From Oscillospiraceae bacterium Zagget12 (GTDB lineage: Bacteria > Bacillota > Clostridia > UBA1381), in the NCBI GenBank assembly GCA_001941225.1, contig MSHM01000019.1:29894-93893 (forward strand): a stretch of 64,000 nucleotides of DNA, in the 5' to 3' direction. Below the pieces are notes generated by a model that was not told the origin of the DNA, made no database searches, and saw only the letters and a list, made by a program, of their open reading frames with translations. The position numbers and the translations under genes are program-made. Below are positions 49,040 through 57,813 of the stretch, piece by piece (position 1 is the first letter of the stretch; each line of letters begins with the position of its first letter).

Positions 49040-50092
49040 ATGATATACAAATTAGGCGAATTATTTTGCGGTCCCGGAGGAATTGCATGGGGTGCGGTTA
49101 ATGCCGACATAGGAAATCCCGAATATAAAATTGTACATCAGTGGGCCAACGATTATGATGCAAGCACTTGTGAGACATACCGCCATAATATATGTCCTTC
49201 TGCGCCGCAGACTGTTTATCATGAGGATGTCAGAAAACTCAATATGGATAAATTGTCGGAGATTGATGCGTTGGCATTTGGTTTTCCCTGCAACGATTAT
49301 AGTGTTGTAGGTGAGCAGAAAGGAATGGACGGTGTTTATGGACCGCTCTATTCATATGGAGTTACTGCCTTAAAAAAATTTACGCCAATGTGGTTTTTGG
49401 CTGAAAATGTAGGCGGACTTCGTAATGCAAACGAGGGAAGAGCATTTGCTAAAATTTTAGATGAACTGCGAGGTGCCGGATATAAAATTACTCCTCACTT
49501 ATATAAATTTGAAGAATACGGTGTTCCGCAGGCAAGACACAGACTTATTATAGTCGGCATCAGAAATGATATTGATGTTACGTACAGGGTACCGTCTCCC
49601 GAACCATATAAGGATATAGATAACACTTGTAAAAATGCAATAGAAAATCCGCCTATACCGGAAAATGCCCCTAATAATGAACTGACCAAACAATCGGATA
49701 TGGTTGTGCGCAGGCTGAAACACATTCTTCCCGGCCAAAATGCATTTACTGCAGATTTGCCGGAGGAACTTCAGCTGCATATAAAAGGCGCAAGAATCAG
49801 TCAAATATATAAGCGTCTTGATCCGAACAAGCCGTCATATACGGTAACGGGAAGCGGCGGCGGCGGAACACATATATATCATTGGGAGGAGCCACGTGCG
49901 TTGACTAACCGAGAAAGAGCGAGACTTCAGACATTTCCTGATGATTATGTGTTTATCGGGAGCAAGGAAAGCGTCCGCAAACAAATCGGTATGGCGGTTC
50001 CCTGCAAAGGAGCAAAAATTATTTTTGAAGCCATACTGAAATCATTTGCCGGTATAGATTATTTGTCTGTTGAAGCAAACATAAATGAATAA
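49040..50092 (+). CDS. C5-cytosine DNA methyltransferase 2
   Basis: 350 residues from ATG 49040 (GGAGG 9 bases upstream). Motif I LGELFCGPGGIAWGAV, motif IV with catalytic Cys AFGFPCNDYSVVGEQ (PCN rather than the usual PCQ), motif VI WFLAENVGGL, motif VIII GVPQARHRLIIVGIR, motif IX/X TNRERARLQTFPDDY and KQIGMAVPCKGAKII. The PCND form is, to my memory, shared with methyltransferases of NgoFVII-type systems. That matches the NgoFVII-like endonuclease in the convergent operon. Confidence 0.92.
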   Translation: MIYKLGELFCGPGGIAWGAVNADIGNPEYKIVHQWANDYDASTCETYRHNICPSAPQTVYHEDVRKLNMDKLSEIDALAFGFPCNDYSVVGEQKGMDGVYGPLYSYGVTALKKFTPMWFLAENVGGLRNANEGRAFAKILDELRGAGYKITPHLYKFEEYGVPQARHRLIIVGIRNDIDVTYRVPSPEPYKDIDNTCKNAIENPPIPENAPNNELTKQSDMVVRRLKHILPGQNAFTADLPEELQLHIKGARISQIYKRLDPNKPSYTVTGSGGGGTHIYHWEEPRALTNRERARLQTFPDDYVFIGSKESVRKQIGMAVPCKGAKIIFEAILKSFAGIDYLSVEANINE

Positions 50093-50096
50093 AAGA

Positions 50097-50142
50097 CGGA
50101 GGCATTGCGCAATTTCAATTTTTCGCAATTCTCCGTTTTTTT
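50097..50142 (+). terminator. Terminator after methyltransferase 2
   Basis: ACGGAGGCATTGCG (50097-50110) pairs imperfectly with CGCAATTCTCCGT (50124-50136), followed by TTTTTT. It separates the plus-strand methyltransferase from the convergent vsr gene. Confidence 0.75.
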
Positions 50143-50146
50143 AATA

Positions 50147-50566
50147 TTAGCTGTTTTCTATGATGGCATTATAAAGGTTACGCAGATTTTCGTCGGCGGC
50201 AGTCCCTTTAAGCTCGCACTCCCATATTGTAATAACATTCCAGCCATGTTCTTTAAGAATATGTGTATTTTGAGCATCGCGTTCAACATTTTTGTCAATT
50301 TTACGGTGCCAATATTCTGTATTTGATGCAGGCCAAACAAATCTGCTGCAGTTATGGTGGTGCCAAAAACAGCCGTTTACAAATACAATGGTTTTATATT
50401 TTGGAAACACCAAATCCGGACAACCCGGAAATCTGCGGTCGTTTTTTCTGTATCGAAGACCGCGTGAAAACAGATATTTTCTTACTTTCTCTTCCGGTTT
50501 GGAATCCTTGCTTCTGATGTGTGACATATTCATGCTTCGAACTTCTTTTGAATGATTGTCCGCCAT
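50147..50566 (-). CDS. vsr: Vsr-type very short patch repair endonuclease
   Basis: 139 residues from the ATG at 50566, 4 bases after the stop of the upstream gene. Typical start RSMNMSHIRSKDSKPEEKVRKYLFSRG; catalytic Asp in FPGCPDLVFPKYKTIVFV. Zinc/active-site stretch NGCFWHHHNCSRF, and later EYWHRKIDKNVERD and GWNVITIWECELK. Vsr nicks at T:G mismatches made by deamination of 5-methylcytosine, so it fits the two m5C methyltransferases. In Z1-type systems it may instead be the cutting nuclease. Confidence 0.93.
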   Translation of the reverse strand: MADNHSKEVRSMNMSHIRSKDSKPEEKVRKYLFSRGLRYRKNDRRFPGCPDLVFPKYKTIVFVNGCFWHHHNCSRFVWPASNTEYWHRKIDKNVERDAQNTHILKEHGWNVITIWECELKGTAADENLRNLYNAIIENS

Positions 50567-50570
50567 TAAA

Positions 50571-51515
50571 TCACCTTGTTTCTGATGGCTGCGAAAAATC
50601 CATGTAATATTGTTCATCATCTATTTTGTAAAACGTGACATCCGTTCTTCCATAAGCCATCAAATCTTCTCTGGTGATATTTGCGCCGTTTGACAAGCCA
50701 AGACGATTACGAAAATATTCACCAAGCTGAGCATTGCTTGCAGGAGTTGTGAGTGCTTTATTTCCCTGTTGTTCAACTCTCAGAAGCAGTGAGCGGTGGT
50801 CATCTGTTACCGCAAGAAAGTGCTGATCGTTTGATGGGAAAAATCCGGATTTTGCGATTTCACGCGGAATGCGAATATAAGCTTCATTTTTATTTCTTTT
50901 ATCACGGTGCCCCCAATTAAGACATGAACCATTACCGGGATCCCCATTTCTGGTCAAAAGAGGCAGACACACAGTATTTTGAGGATTTACAGTGGCAGCG
51001 GCATGCAAAAATGAAGCTGACGGCTGAATAACAATATAATCCTCTACCTCCCCATGTGTGCAGAAAATCGAACGATCTATCGTATCCGTATAAATTCGAT
51101 ATGCATTGTTCAAATTACATTCAGTCGGAGTACTGCTTTGTTCTCTGAGCAAAGATGACTGTGTAAAATCACAATTACAGCTGAACATTTTCACCGGTTC
51201 ATCTTTCCGAAACCAAATATAAAAATTCGTTGTGGAAGCAGGTCCTTTATGTAAATAGCTGCATGAAAATTTTCCTATGTCGCAAAGCTCCTTAAAACTT
51301 TCATGAGCTTCAAGGTCAATACCATAATTCATAGCTGATTCGATAACAAGCTCTACTTCAACATTTGATATTTTCTGACTTTCATAGGATTTAAGAAGCC
51401 ATGATGCCATGCTTGGCGTTGCGCGCTGTGAAATTATACAGAGCCTGTCAGTTCCAAGGGCAATAGGTTCAAACAGTAATACTTTTGCTGTTTTGTCGGA
51501 ATATTGCTGCGGCAT
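50571..51515 (-). CDS. PLD-like / B3 DNA-binding restriction protein
   Basis: 314 residues. The N-terminal half looks like a phospholipase-D-type fold (CIISQRATPSMASWLLKSYESQKISNVEVELVIESAM) with a decayed catalytic motif (YLHKGPASTTNFYIWFRK...SCNCDFTQSSL in place of HxK...GSxN). The C-terminal half (CLPLLTRNGDPGNGSCLNWGHR, AYIRIPREIAKSGFFPSNDQHFLAVTDD, LLLRVEQQGNKALTTPASNAQLGEYFRNRLGL) matches the B3-like DNA-recognition domain of NgoFVII/NgoAVII-type enzymes. It may supply target recognition, with a neighbour supplying cleavage. Stop 3 bases from the Z1 gene start region; vsr follows. Confidence 0.65.
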   Translation of the reverse strand: MPQQYSDKTAKVLLFEPIALGTDRLCIISQRATPSMASWLLKSYESQKISNVEVELVIESAMNYGIDLEAHESFKELCDIGKFSCSYLHKGPASTTNFYIWFRKDEPVKMFSCNCDFTQSSLLREQSSTPTECNLNNAYRIYTDTIDRSIFCTHGEVEDYIVIQPSASFLHAAATVNPQNTVCLPLLTRNGDPGNGSCLNWGHRDKRNKNEAYIRIPREIAKSGFFPSNDQHFLAVTDDHRSLLLRVEQQGNKALTTPASNAQLGEYFRNRLGLSNGANITREDLMAYGRTDVTFYKIDDEQYYMDFSQPSETR

Positions 51516-51518
51516 AAA

Positions 51519-53369
51519 TCAATCCTCCTCTTCATAGACGTCATAATACATTGTATTGCTTGGGAGCTTTATATTCGGCACCCATAATTGCTTGCCATGC
51601 CAGCCCTTGGTTCCCGTAACTTGATACATGGTAAGAACCGTTTTGTCTGCAAACGAACCGCCGAGCTGCCAATCGTTGGGTGAAAGCAGCGCACCTGTTC
51701 CCTGCGCAACATTTCTATTGCGGCGGACTATAAGAATTCCCTGTGCCGCAGGATGCTCGGAAAGCATTGCATCCATTATAGACTGAAAAGCGTTAAGTTT
51801 AAAATCCTCGCTCGGTATAATGTGAGTAAGTATTTCTTTTATCAGTCTCAGATTAACCTGATAATAAGGTTCCTGCTCTGTAAAAGTTTCAAGGAGCTTT
51901 GAAATATCATCAATTGAATCATTATCCGGCGCAGATGGATAATAATTTGTACCTCCCGAAATAATTTCAACGTGGTCATTATCAAGCACAGTTTTTCTTG
52001 TAGGGTTAAGACCATTGGAATAATAAAGCTTCACGTCATCGATTCCGCGTTCAATTTGCGCAATAATTGAGTTGTTTGTAGCGTTAATGTCTGCAAACAG
52101 CTTGTACAGCCGTTCTTCCATATAAATTCGCATCATCCCGGGGTCACGGTCATAACCGAACATCCTGCTGTGCTGCCACATAGTATCTGCCTGAGGACTC
52201 TTGCTTATACGAGTATAATAAATTGTTTGAAGTGCCGGGAATGTAACTCCGCGTCCAAGAGTATTGCCCCCGATGACAAAATTGCATCCCTCGGCATATT
52301 CAGAGCTTTCGATATCAGCCTTTCCGTTCATAACCAATATTTTTACAGTGTTGCTGTCAAGCAGCTCACGTGCCTTTGAAAAAATAACATCAAAAGATTG
52401 CTTTTCCGATTTGCTTGGTGCAATGCTGTCATACTGCCGACGAAGTGCATCTTTAAATTCACCATCTATGTTTTCACTGCACCATTCAAGTTCTTTCTTT
52501 ATATCTGATGCATATTTATTATGCGCCGATACCCGAACGCTCGGATGGAACAAACAGTTGGATACACTGCCGCCCACAGATAATAGCTGTGCAGAAACCG
52601 CCAAATGACGAACAACAACATCACGCACAGGATTATTCAAGCAATCCAAATAAGAAACACAGTCTGGTTTTCCGGAAACGGGGAAGAAAAAGCCGCCTCC
52701 AAGATATGTATCACCCGGCTGAAAATAATATGTAAAATACGGATGCCAACCGGATACTATTGTCTGAAGAAAAATAGCCTGAGGGGTGCCGGTTACCTGC
52801 AGATACATACTGCTTGATGACTCATTCTTTATAATGTCCAGATATTTATTTATGGATGACTGTCGGTCTTGATTTACAAGAGTATTGAGTGAAGCCGCAT
52901 CCGCCTCATCATCAATCACAAACAACGGATTTCCCTTCATAAATCCTGTGGAATTCAGCACGTTAGCCCACTGCTTCAAAACACGTGCATTTTTCTTGAG
53001 GACAATTATGGCGGGATCCAAGAGACTGTTTTCCGCAAAAAGACGCGCGTCATTTTCACCGCAGATACAAAAACCGTCAAGATCGGATTTTACTCGATCC
53101 AACGTTTGCTGCTGAAGCACAACATTATCGGTGGTCAAAAGCACAAAAACCGGGAAGCCAAGGTCTGCCGCTTTGCACATGATTCCAAACATCTGACCGG
53201 TTTTACCGGATTGAACATTACCGAACAACAGCCCTATTTCGTGACTTGTAAATGAAAAGGTTTTTATGTACTTATCACCTACCTCCTCGGCAGTTTTATA
53301 TATAGATTCTGCAAGCTTTGTATTCCCTCGTTCGGAAATTTTGTCCAAATATGTTTTTAAATACTGCAT
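51519..53369 (-). CDS. Z1-domain superfamily II ATPase
   Basis: 616 residues. Walker A FGNVQSGKTGQMFGIMCKAA (about residue 50), Walker B FVIDDEADAASLN, motif III VTGTPQAIF. The C-terminal helicase half contains NFVIGGNTLGRGVTFPALQTIYYTR and MWQHSRMFGYDRD. Z1 proteins drive a group of predicted restriction systems with Vsr, PLD nucleases and m5C methyltransferases, sometimes with a MORC-type GHKL ATPase. No GHKL protein is present here. Probably translocates on DNA and couples recognition to cutting. Confidence 0.9.
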   Translation of the reverse strand: MQYLKTYLDKISERGNTKLAESIYKTAEEVGDKYIKTFSFTSHEIGLLFGNVQSGKTGQMFGIMCKAADLGFPVFVLLTTDNVVLQQQTLDRVKSDLDGFCICGENDARLFAENSLLDPAIIVLKKNARVLKQWANVLNSTGFMKGNPLFVIDDEADAASLNTLVNQDRQSSINKYLDIIKNESSSSMYLQVTGTPQAIFLQTIVSGWHPYFTYYFQPGDTYLGGGFFFPVSGKPDCVSYLDCLNNPVRDVVVRHLAVSAQLLSVGGSVSNCLFHPSVRVSAHNKYASDIKKELEWCSENIDGEFKDALRRQYDSIAPSKSEKQSFDVIFSKARELLDSNTVKILVMNGKADIESSEYAEGCNFVIGGNTLGRGVTFPALQTIYYTRISKSPQADTMWQHSRMFGYDRDPGMMRIYMEERLYKLFADINATNNSIIAQIERGIDDVKLYYSNGLNPTRKTVLDNDHVEIISGGTNYYPSAPDNDSIDDISKLLETFTEQEPYYQVNLRLIKEILTHIIPSEDFKLNAFQSIMDAMLSEHPAAQGILIVRRNRNVAQGTGALLSPNDWQLGGSFADKTVLTMYQVTGTKGWHGKQLWVPNIKLPSNTMYYDVYEEED

Positions 53370-53388
53370 TATTATTCACCTCGTCTTA

Positions 53389-54537
53389 TTAGTTTGAACT
53401 GCCTATAAATGACAGCATCCATACATCAAGCGGAGAGCCGTCTTTGTCTATTGCCGTTTGACCTGTCTTTTCAAACAGTAGCCTGTCACAGCCGTATTCA
53501 TCCAGCATTTCTTGAGTAATCATGCCGCGGCGTTCTTCATTATCTTCTTTGGTATTATTTACAGGACGTACAATTCCTGCCGCAGCCAACCGACCTTTCA
53601 GCCAGCGTCCCATAATCAATTCATCTCCAACTGCGCTGAACTGTTTGTTGTTATCGCTTGTGGTATGCGCTTTGAACCAATACCCATCATCGGTTATAAC
53701 AAAAAACGGTTTATTCTTTTCAGGGTATCCCTCCATGCGATATATGTTTGCCCCGACTGTCAGCTGTGTTTCATACCAGTCTCTTGATTTCCGCTTGCTT
53801 CTTGGTGCTGCATAACATACATTGATATTGGATTTTGTGAAATGTTTTCCGTCATCCATGTGACGTTCATCTTTTTTAGGCACCTTAAGCTGAAGTTCAA
53901 AAGACACGGACGGAGTGCATTGCTTGTAAAACTCTACATTAGCCTGAGGAACGGGAGTGACCAGCTCAACACCGTCCAAAGAAGTGTTTTTCTCACGTAT
54001 CAGCGGCACATTGCCGGCTTCAGCAATATTTGCAGAACATATCGGCTGATTTAATTGTTCGATATGTTCTGCCAACTCTGATACCTCATCAGGGTCAGTC
54101 GTAAGGGCAGAAATTTCGTATTGTCTGCGATTAGCTGCTTCGAGCTTTATAACACCGAGATTTGCAGAGCCTATAATTGCCGAAAACGGAATACCGTCCT
54201 TATAAAAGCAATATACCTTTCCGTGGTATTTGAAGCTTTTTACAAGACGTATTTCGCCTATACCGGAATTTTGCCATTTCTCATTTATTTTCAAGGCTGT
54301 ATGATATGCGCCTTCCGGCATCCCCTCAAGATAGTACATTCCAATTGTAAGACGTATACATTTAATCTCATATGTATCTGCCAGAGCTTCAAGCTCAGAA
54401 AGCGATGCATTGGAAGTATATCCAACAGCTATATCAACGCGGTCTGCCTTTGACATCTGCTCATTAAAACAGTCGGCAATAGTCTGTTGATTATCCTCTG
54501 TTCTCAAAGGCAGAATATTTGAATATAATAGTTTCAT
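53389..54537 (-). CDS. NgoFVII-family restriction endonuclease (PLD + B3)
   Basis: 382 residues. N-terminal PLD nuclease domain: VDIAVGYTSNASLSELEAL, then the catalytic YHGKVYCFYKDGIPFSAIIGSANLGV (HxK...GSxN, about 104-130). The C-terminal B3-like DNA-binding domain is SRDWYETQLTVGAN, FFVITDDGYWFKAHTTSDNNKQFSAVGDELIMGRWLKGRL. PLD nucleases of this type act as dimers with one composite active site and do not need metal. With methyltransferase 2 it forms a complete NgoFVII-like pair. Unlike the 50571 protein, its active site is intact. Confidence 0.88.
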   Translation of the reverse strand: MKLLYSNILPLRTEDNQQTIADCFNEQMSKADRVDIAVGYTSNASLSELEALADTYEIKCIRLTIGMYYLEGMPEGAYHTALKINEKWQNSGIGEIRLVKSFKYHGKVYCFYKDGIPFSAIIGSANLGVIKLEAANRRQYEISALTTDPDEVSELAEHIEQLNQPICSANIAEAGNVPLIREKNTSLDGVELVTPVPQANVEFYKQCTPSVSFELQLKVPKKDERHMDDGKHFTKSNINVCYAAPRSKRKSRDWYETQLTVGANIYRMEGYPEKNKPFFVITDDGYWFKAHTTSDNNKQFSAVGDELIMGRWLKGRLAAAGIVRPVNNTKEDNEERRGMITQEMLDEYGCDRLLFEKTGQTAIDKDGSPLDVWMLSFIGSSN

Positions 54538-54550
54538 ATTTTATCCTCCG

Positions 54551-54754
54551 TTAGTCTTTTTTCGTTTCCATAATATCCTCAAGATTGCAATCCATAGCCT
54601 CACAGACTTTTAAAAGGACATCTGTGGTTATGTTTGCGCCTTTTCCGAGTTTTGCTATTGAAGCCGAACTAATGCCGGCTTTTTCCTGCAAATCTCTTTT
54701 TTGCATTTCTTTGTCTATTAGCATTTTCCATAATTTATTGTAACTGATTCTCAT
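54551..54754 (-). CDS. Small XRE-family regulator
   Basis: 67 residues, only a helix-turn-helix: ISYNKLWKMLIDKEMQKRDLQEKAGISSASIAKLGKGANITTDVLLKVCEAMDCNLEDIME. It sits inside the defence operon (12 bases after the ATPase gene, 13 before the NgoFVII gene), a position that would let it damp expression of the nuclease half. RBS AGGAGGAAA. Confidence 0.85.
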   Translation of the reverse strand: MRISYNKLWKMLIDKEMQKRDLQEKAGISSASIAKLGKGANITTDVLLKVCEAMDCNLEDIMETKKD

Positions 54755-54766
54755 TTTTGTTTCCTC

Positions 54767-57150
54767 CTAATCGTCTATTCCCATCATCATATTAAAGTGT
54801 TGTTCCTGATTCATACACTTAAAAATAGATTCAAAAAGCTCTCGGTATAACTCGACATCCGTACAATCATCTACAAAATACAGACCATCGTTTAAACCAA
54901 AAGAATTTGAGCTGATATAAGACAGCATTGAAGATACAATTTGCAGCTGAGTTGTGTCTTCGGTTCCGTCATCAGCGATGCTTACAAATTTACGGCGATT
55001 TGCATCGGAAAGAATTCTCTCCTGAATAGTGACCCCGTTATAACCACATATTTGAATAAAATAGTATTCGAGGATTTTGCGAATAACGTTCAGCAAAGGA
55101 ATTGCAGTAGTCACTTCTTTGTACTCCGTCCATAAAGCCGCATATGCGTTCTGAACGGGATTATAGTTTTCCATATTCGTAGGACAATCATGATTTTTTT
55201 GCACGCACAGCTTAATATTTGATATGTTGTTATTTTTTGTAATATGGAAAAATGAAACATATCTATAATGCCTTTCTTGATTGACGGTTACTGCTCGATG
55301 AAAATGGGCGTTGTGTGTTAATATAAAAATTTGCTTTATGTAATCCCCGTTGTAGCCCGTTTTATGCATGCTTACATTATTACTGCATATTGCGGTCATT
55401 TCCCGAACCAAGGATGCGACGATAAAAAGTGAGCTGCTGTCCATACTTGAAACAGGATCATCAATAACTACGATTTTATCTCGATTATCAGAACCGTCGG
55501 ATATAACGGTTTGATTTCCGTTATCGTCATAAATTGACTGTGCTTCGTCAATACTTCCATTTCCATGCACAAGATGATAGAAATACAGAAAAGCGATAAA
55601 GTTTCGCTCGCCTTCGCTTAGTCTGTCAGCAGGAATACCGCCGGGGCGAACAACTTTATACACATTTGGTGTGTTCTTATCTTCCTCAATGCTGAAACCT
55701 TGGAATCCAGAATCGCGAAGAAGTTTATTCATCCCCTTGACAGTGTCTGAGGTATTTATAATGGTGCCGCTTTTTTTATCAATACTTTGACGCAAAACTT
55801 CTGAATCCGCAGTCATCATTTGTATATTTGTTTTTAAATTTTGCGTACTGCTCTTAATTTCCTTTAAGCTCTGCCGAAATTTGAAAACATCGTTTTGTAA
55901 TGTATATGCCAACAGCTCCCATACCTTTTTTGAACAATTCTCTTGGCTTTTCTGTTTAGAGCTCACCACTTTATTATTTTCGATTATCAGGGTATTCATA
56001 GCATCAATAATACTGCAGAGTTCTCTCAGGATAGGTGCAATAGACTCTAAGGCAACAACTTTTCCGGGTTTCTCCATTTTTTCGGAAATGGTTTGCAGGT
56101 TTGCGGTGATGGCTGCCCTTAAGACGGTGAGTTTATCATTGTACACTGAAAAATCCAGTTTATCATATTCTGATTTGGAATTATTTTGCAATGCTAAAAA
56201 TATGGTATTTGCTGTGTCTTTATAGCTTTGCTGAAAAAGCTCCAGTTTCCGAACATCAGTCCGATACTGTTCATTGAAGCAAGCGGCGATTTTTCCTCAA
56301 AATCATTTGGTAAAGTCTGTTGACAATAAGGGCGCTTGTGTTCAGGGGTATCGCCAAAAGCAAGGTGCCCTTGACGAACCCAATCCGCAGAGTTGACAGC
56401 CTTTATAAACCGTCCGAAATCAGTGTCTGCCGTACTGTTTATAGGGGTGTTCAGCAATTCTATTCCGGGAATAGTGTCGAAAGCGTCACAATTTTTAGGT
56501 ACATAAAGAAGCGGATATGTACGAGCATTGGGATCAAAGGCGGTATTGTACAGATTCTGAAGTTCTTCAATGCTATGTCGTTCAGCGGCATCCTGCTCAA
56601 AAATTTTATTTGCGAATTTCTTTTTATCTTTGCGGAAACCCTCTTGCGTAAACGGGAAGGCCTCGCGAATGTTTTTTGAATTATTCCAACAGTTATTTTT
56701 AAAATCATTTTCCGCTGTCTGCACCGCCGCATTATTCGCTGTAACTTTTTCTTTTAACGCTGCGATTGAGTCATCGATTTCTTTTTTCTTTTTCTTATCC
56801 TCCGCAATTTCATTTTGAGTTGTAATGTTATGCTCATTCATTGTAAAAACGCCCGGCAGTTCGTTGTATCTTTGTATATTAGCGTCAATGAAATCCTGAT
56901 TGTATACGAGAATATTATAGTCTGCCGAGGTTCGGCCTTGTGAAAATGCCACATTGGGATTTTCAGCGCTCGGGTCGGAAGGCGCGTTGGGTGATTTTCG
57001 GCAACTTTTTATAAGCCTTGCAATAGTAGTTTTGCCTACTCCGTTATTGCCAAAGAAAAAATTGATAAAAGTCGGCATAACATCGCACCCGTGATAGGTT
57101 GCCTCGGATAATGTGATTTTTTCTATTGCCGATGGCTGCTTTTCATTCAT
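54767..57150 (-). pseudogene. RloC/PrrC-like ABC ATPase-anticodon nuclease, frameshifted
   Basis: Two frames make one 794-residue AAA_13-type protein. Part 1: Walker A FFFGNNGVGKTTIARL (about 31-46) and coiled coil. Part 2: coiled coil, signature LSEGERNFIAFLYF, Walker B KIVVIDDPVSSMDSSSLF, H-loop ILTHNAHFH. The C-terminus has R-x3-E (VIRKILEYYF) and a late His (QEQHFNMMM), matching the Arg-Glu-His triad proposed for PrrC/RloC tRNases. The break is at an A5 run (about 56292); A6 would join DFEEKIAACFNEQY to the rest. The RloC-type zinc hook reads RPYCQQ where CPxCQQ is expected, so one Cys is lost. Confidence 0.75.
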
Positions 57151-57166
57151 TTGTTATCTCCTTTAA

Positions 57167-57799
57167 TCATACCGCAATTCCTACGTCATTCAGAGTCTCG
57201 TACAGATTATTTCTTTTGACACACCAATGAGTTCGGTTTAATTCGGTGAAGTAATTTGTTCCGGCGATATTAAATTCATCACGCCGTTCATTTAATAAAT
57301 CTTGATGGACAGGATACATTGAGAGGTAATGAATTTTTATGCCGTTATCTTGAACGGATATTTCTGTAATAAACCCAAAAAAAGCCTCTTGGTCATCATC
57401 CGCTTTACCGTATTGCCTGTTTTCAGAGCAAAATATAGCCGGAAAAGACTTTACTCTCTGAATAGCTTCGGGTGTTAAAGAATCAATCTCGTCTTTTATG
57501 TCCGCTGACATATATTCGGTTAATGCACGGTCTTTGGGAACCATAAAATATCCATTTTTATAAGCGGTGAACTCCTCACCTCCTATTACAAATAGATTGT
57601 AGTATTCATGACTTTGACCTAAAGCACCATTTGAAATTTGCGATGAAGGTTTATTTTCAGAAGTGAAAATATATGTATTGTTGATGTTCCCGGTTGACAC
57701 TGAAGCCGCTGTTTCAATATTATATATTTTGTTTGCCTGCTGATTCACAGTTTCTGCGAAAGGAACAATGACAGACGATTTTTGAAGATTATTATTCAA
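57167..57799 (-). CDS. Unknown defence-operon protein B with KIYNI motif
   Basis: 210 residues, family not recognised. The N-terminus is polar and probably flexible: VPFAETVNQQANKIYNIETAASVSTGNINNTYIFTS. It contains the VNQxAxKIYNI motif found at the extreme C-terminus of the upstream protein. A folded domain follows (EYYNLFVIGGEEFTAYKNGYFMVPKDRALTEYMS ... FCSENRQYG ... FFGFITEISVQDNGIKIHYLSMYPVHQDLLNERRDEFNI). No signal peptide or membrane helix. The 14-base gap upstream and 16-base gap to the RloC-like gene mean co-expression. Confidence 0.65.
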   Translation of the reverse strand: MNNNLQKSSVIVPFAETVNQQANKIYNIETAASVSTGNINNTYIFTSENKPSSQISNGALGQSHEYYNLFVIGGEEFTAYKNGYFMVPKDRALTEYMSADIKDEIDSLTPEAIQRVKSFPAIFCSENRQYGKADDDQEAFFGFITEISVQDNGIKIHYLSMYPVHQDLLNERRDEFNIAGTNYFTELNRTHWCVKRNNLYETLNDVGIAV

Positions 57800-57813
57800 T
57801 ATTAGTGCCCTCC

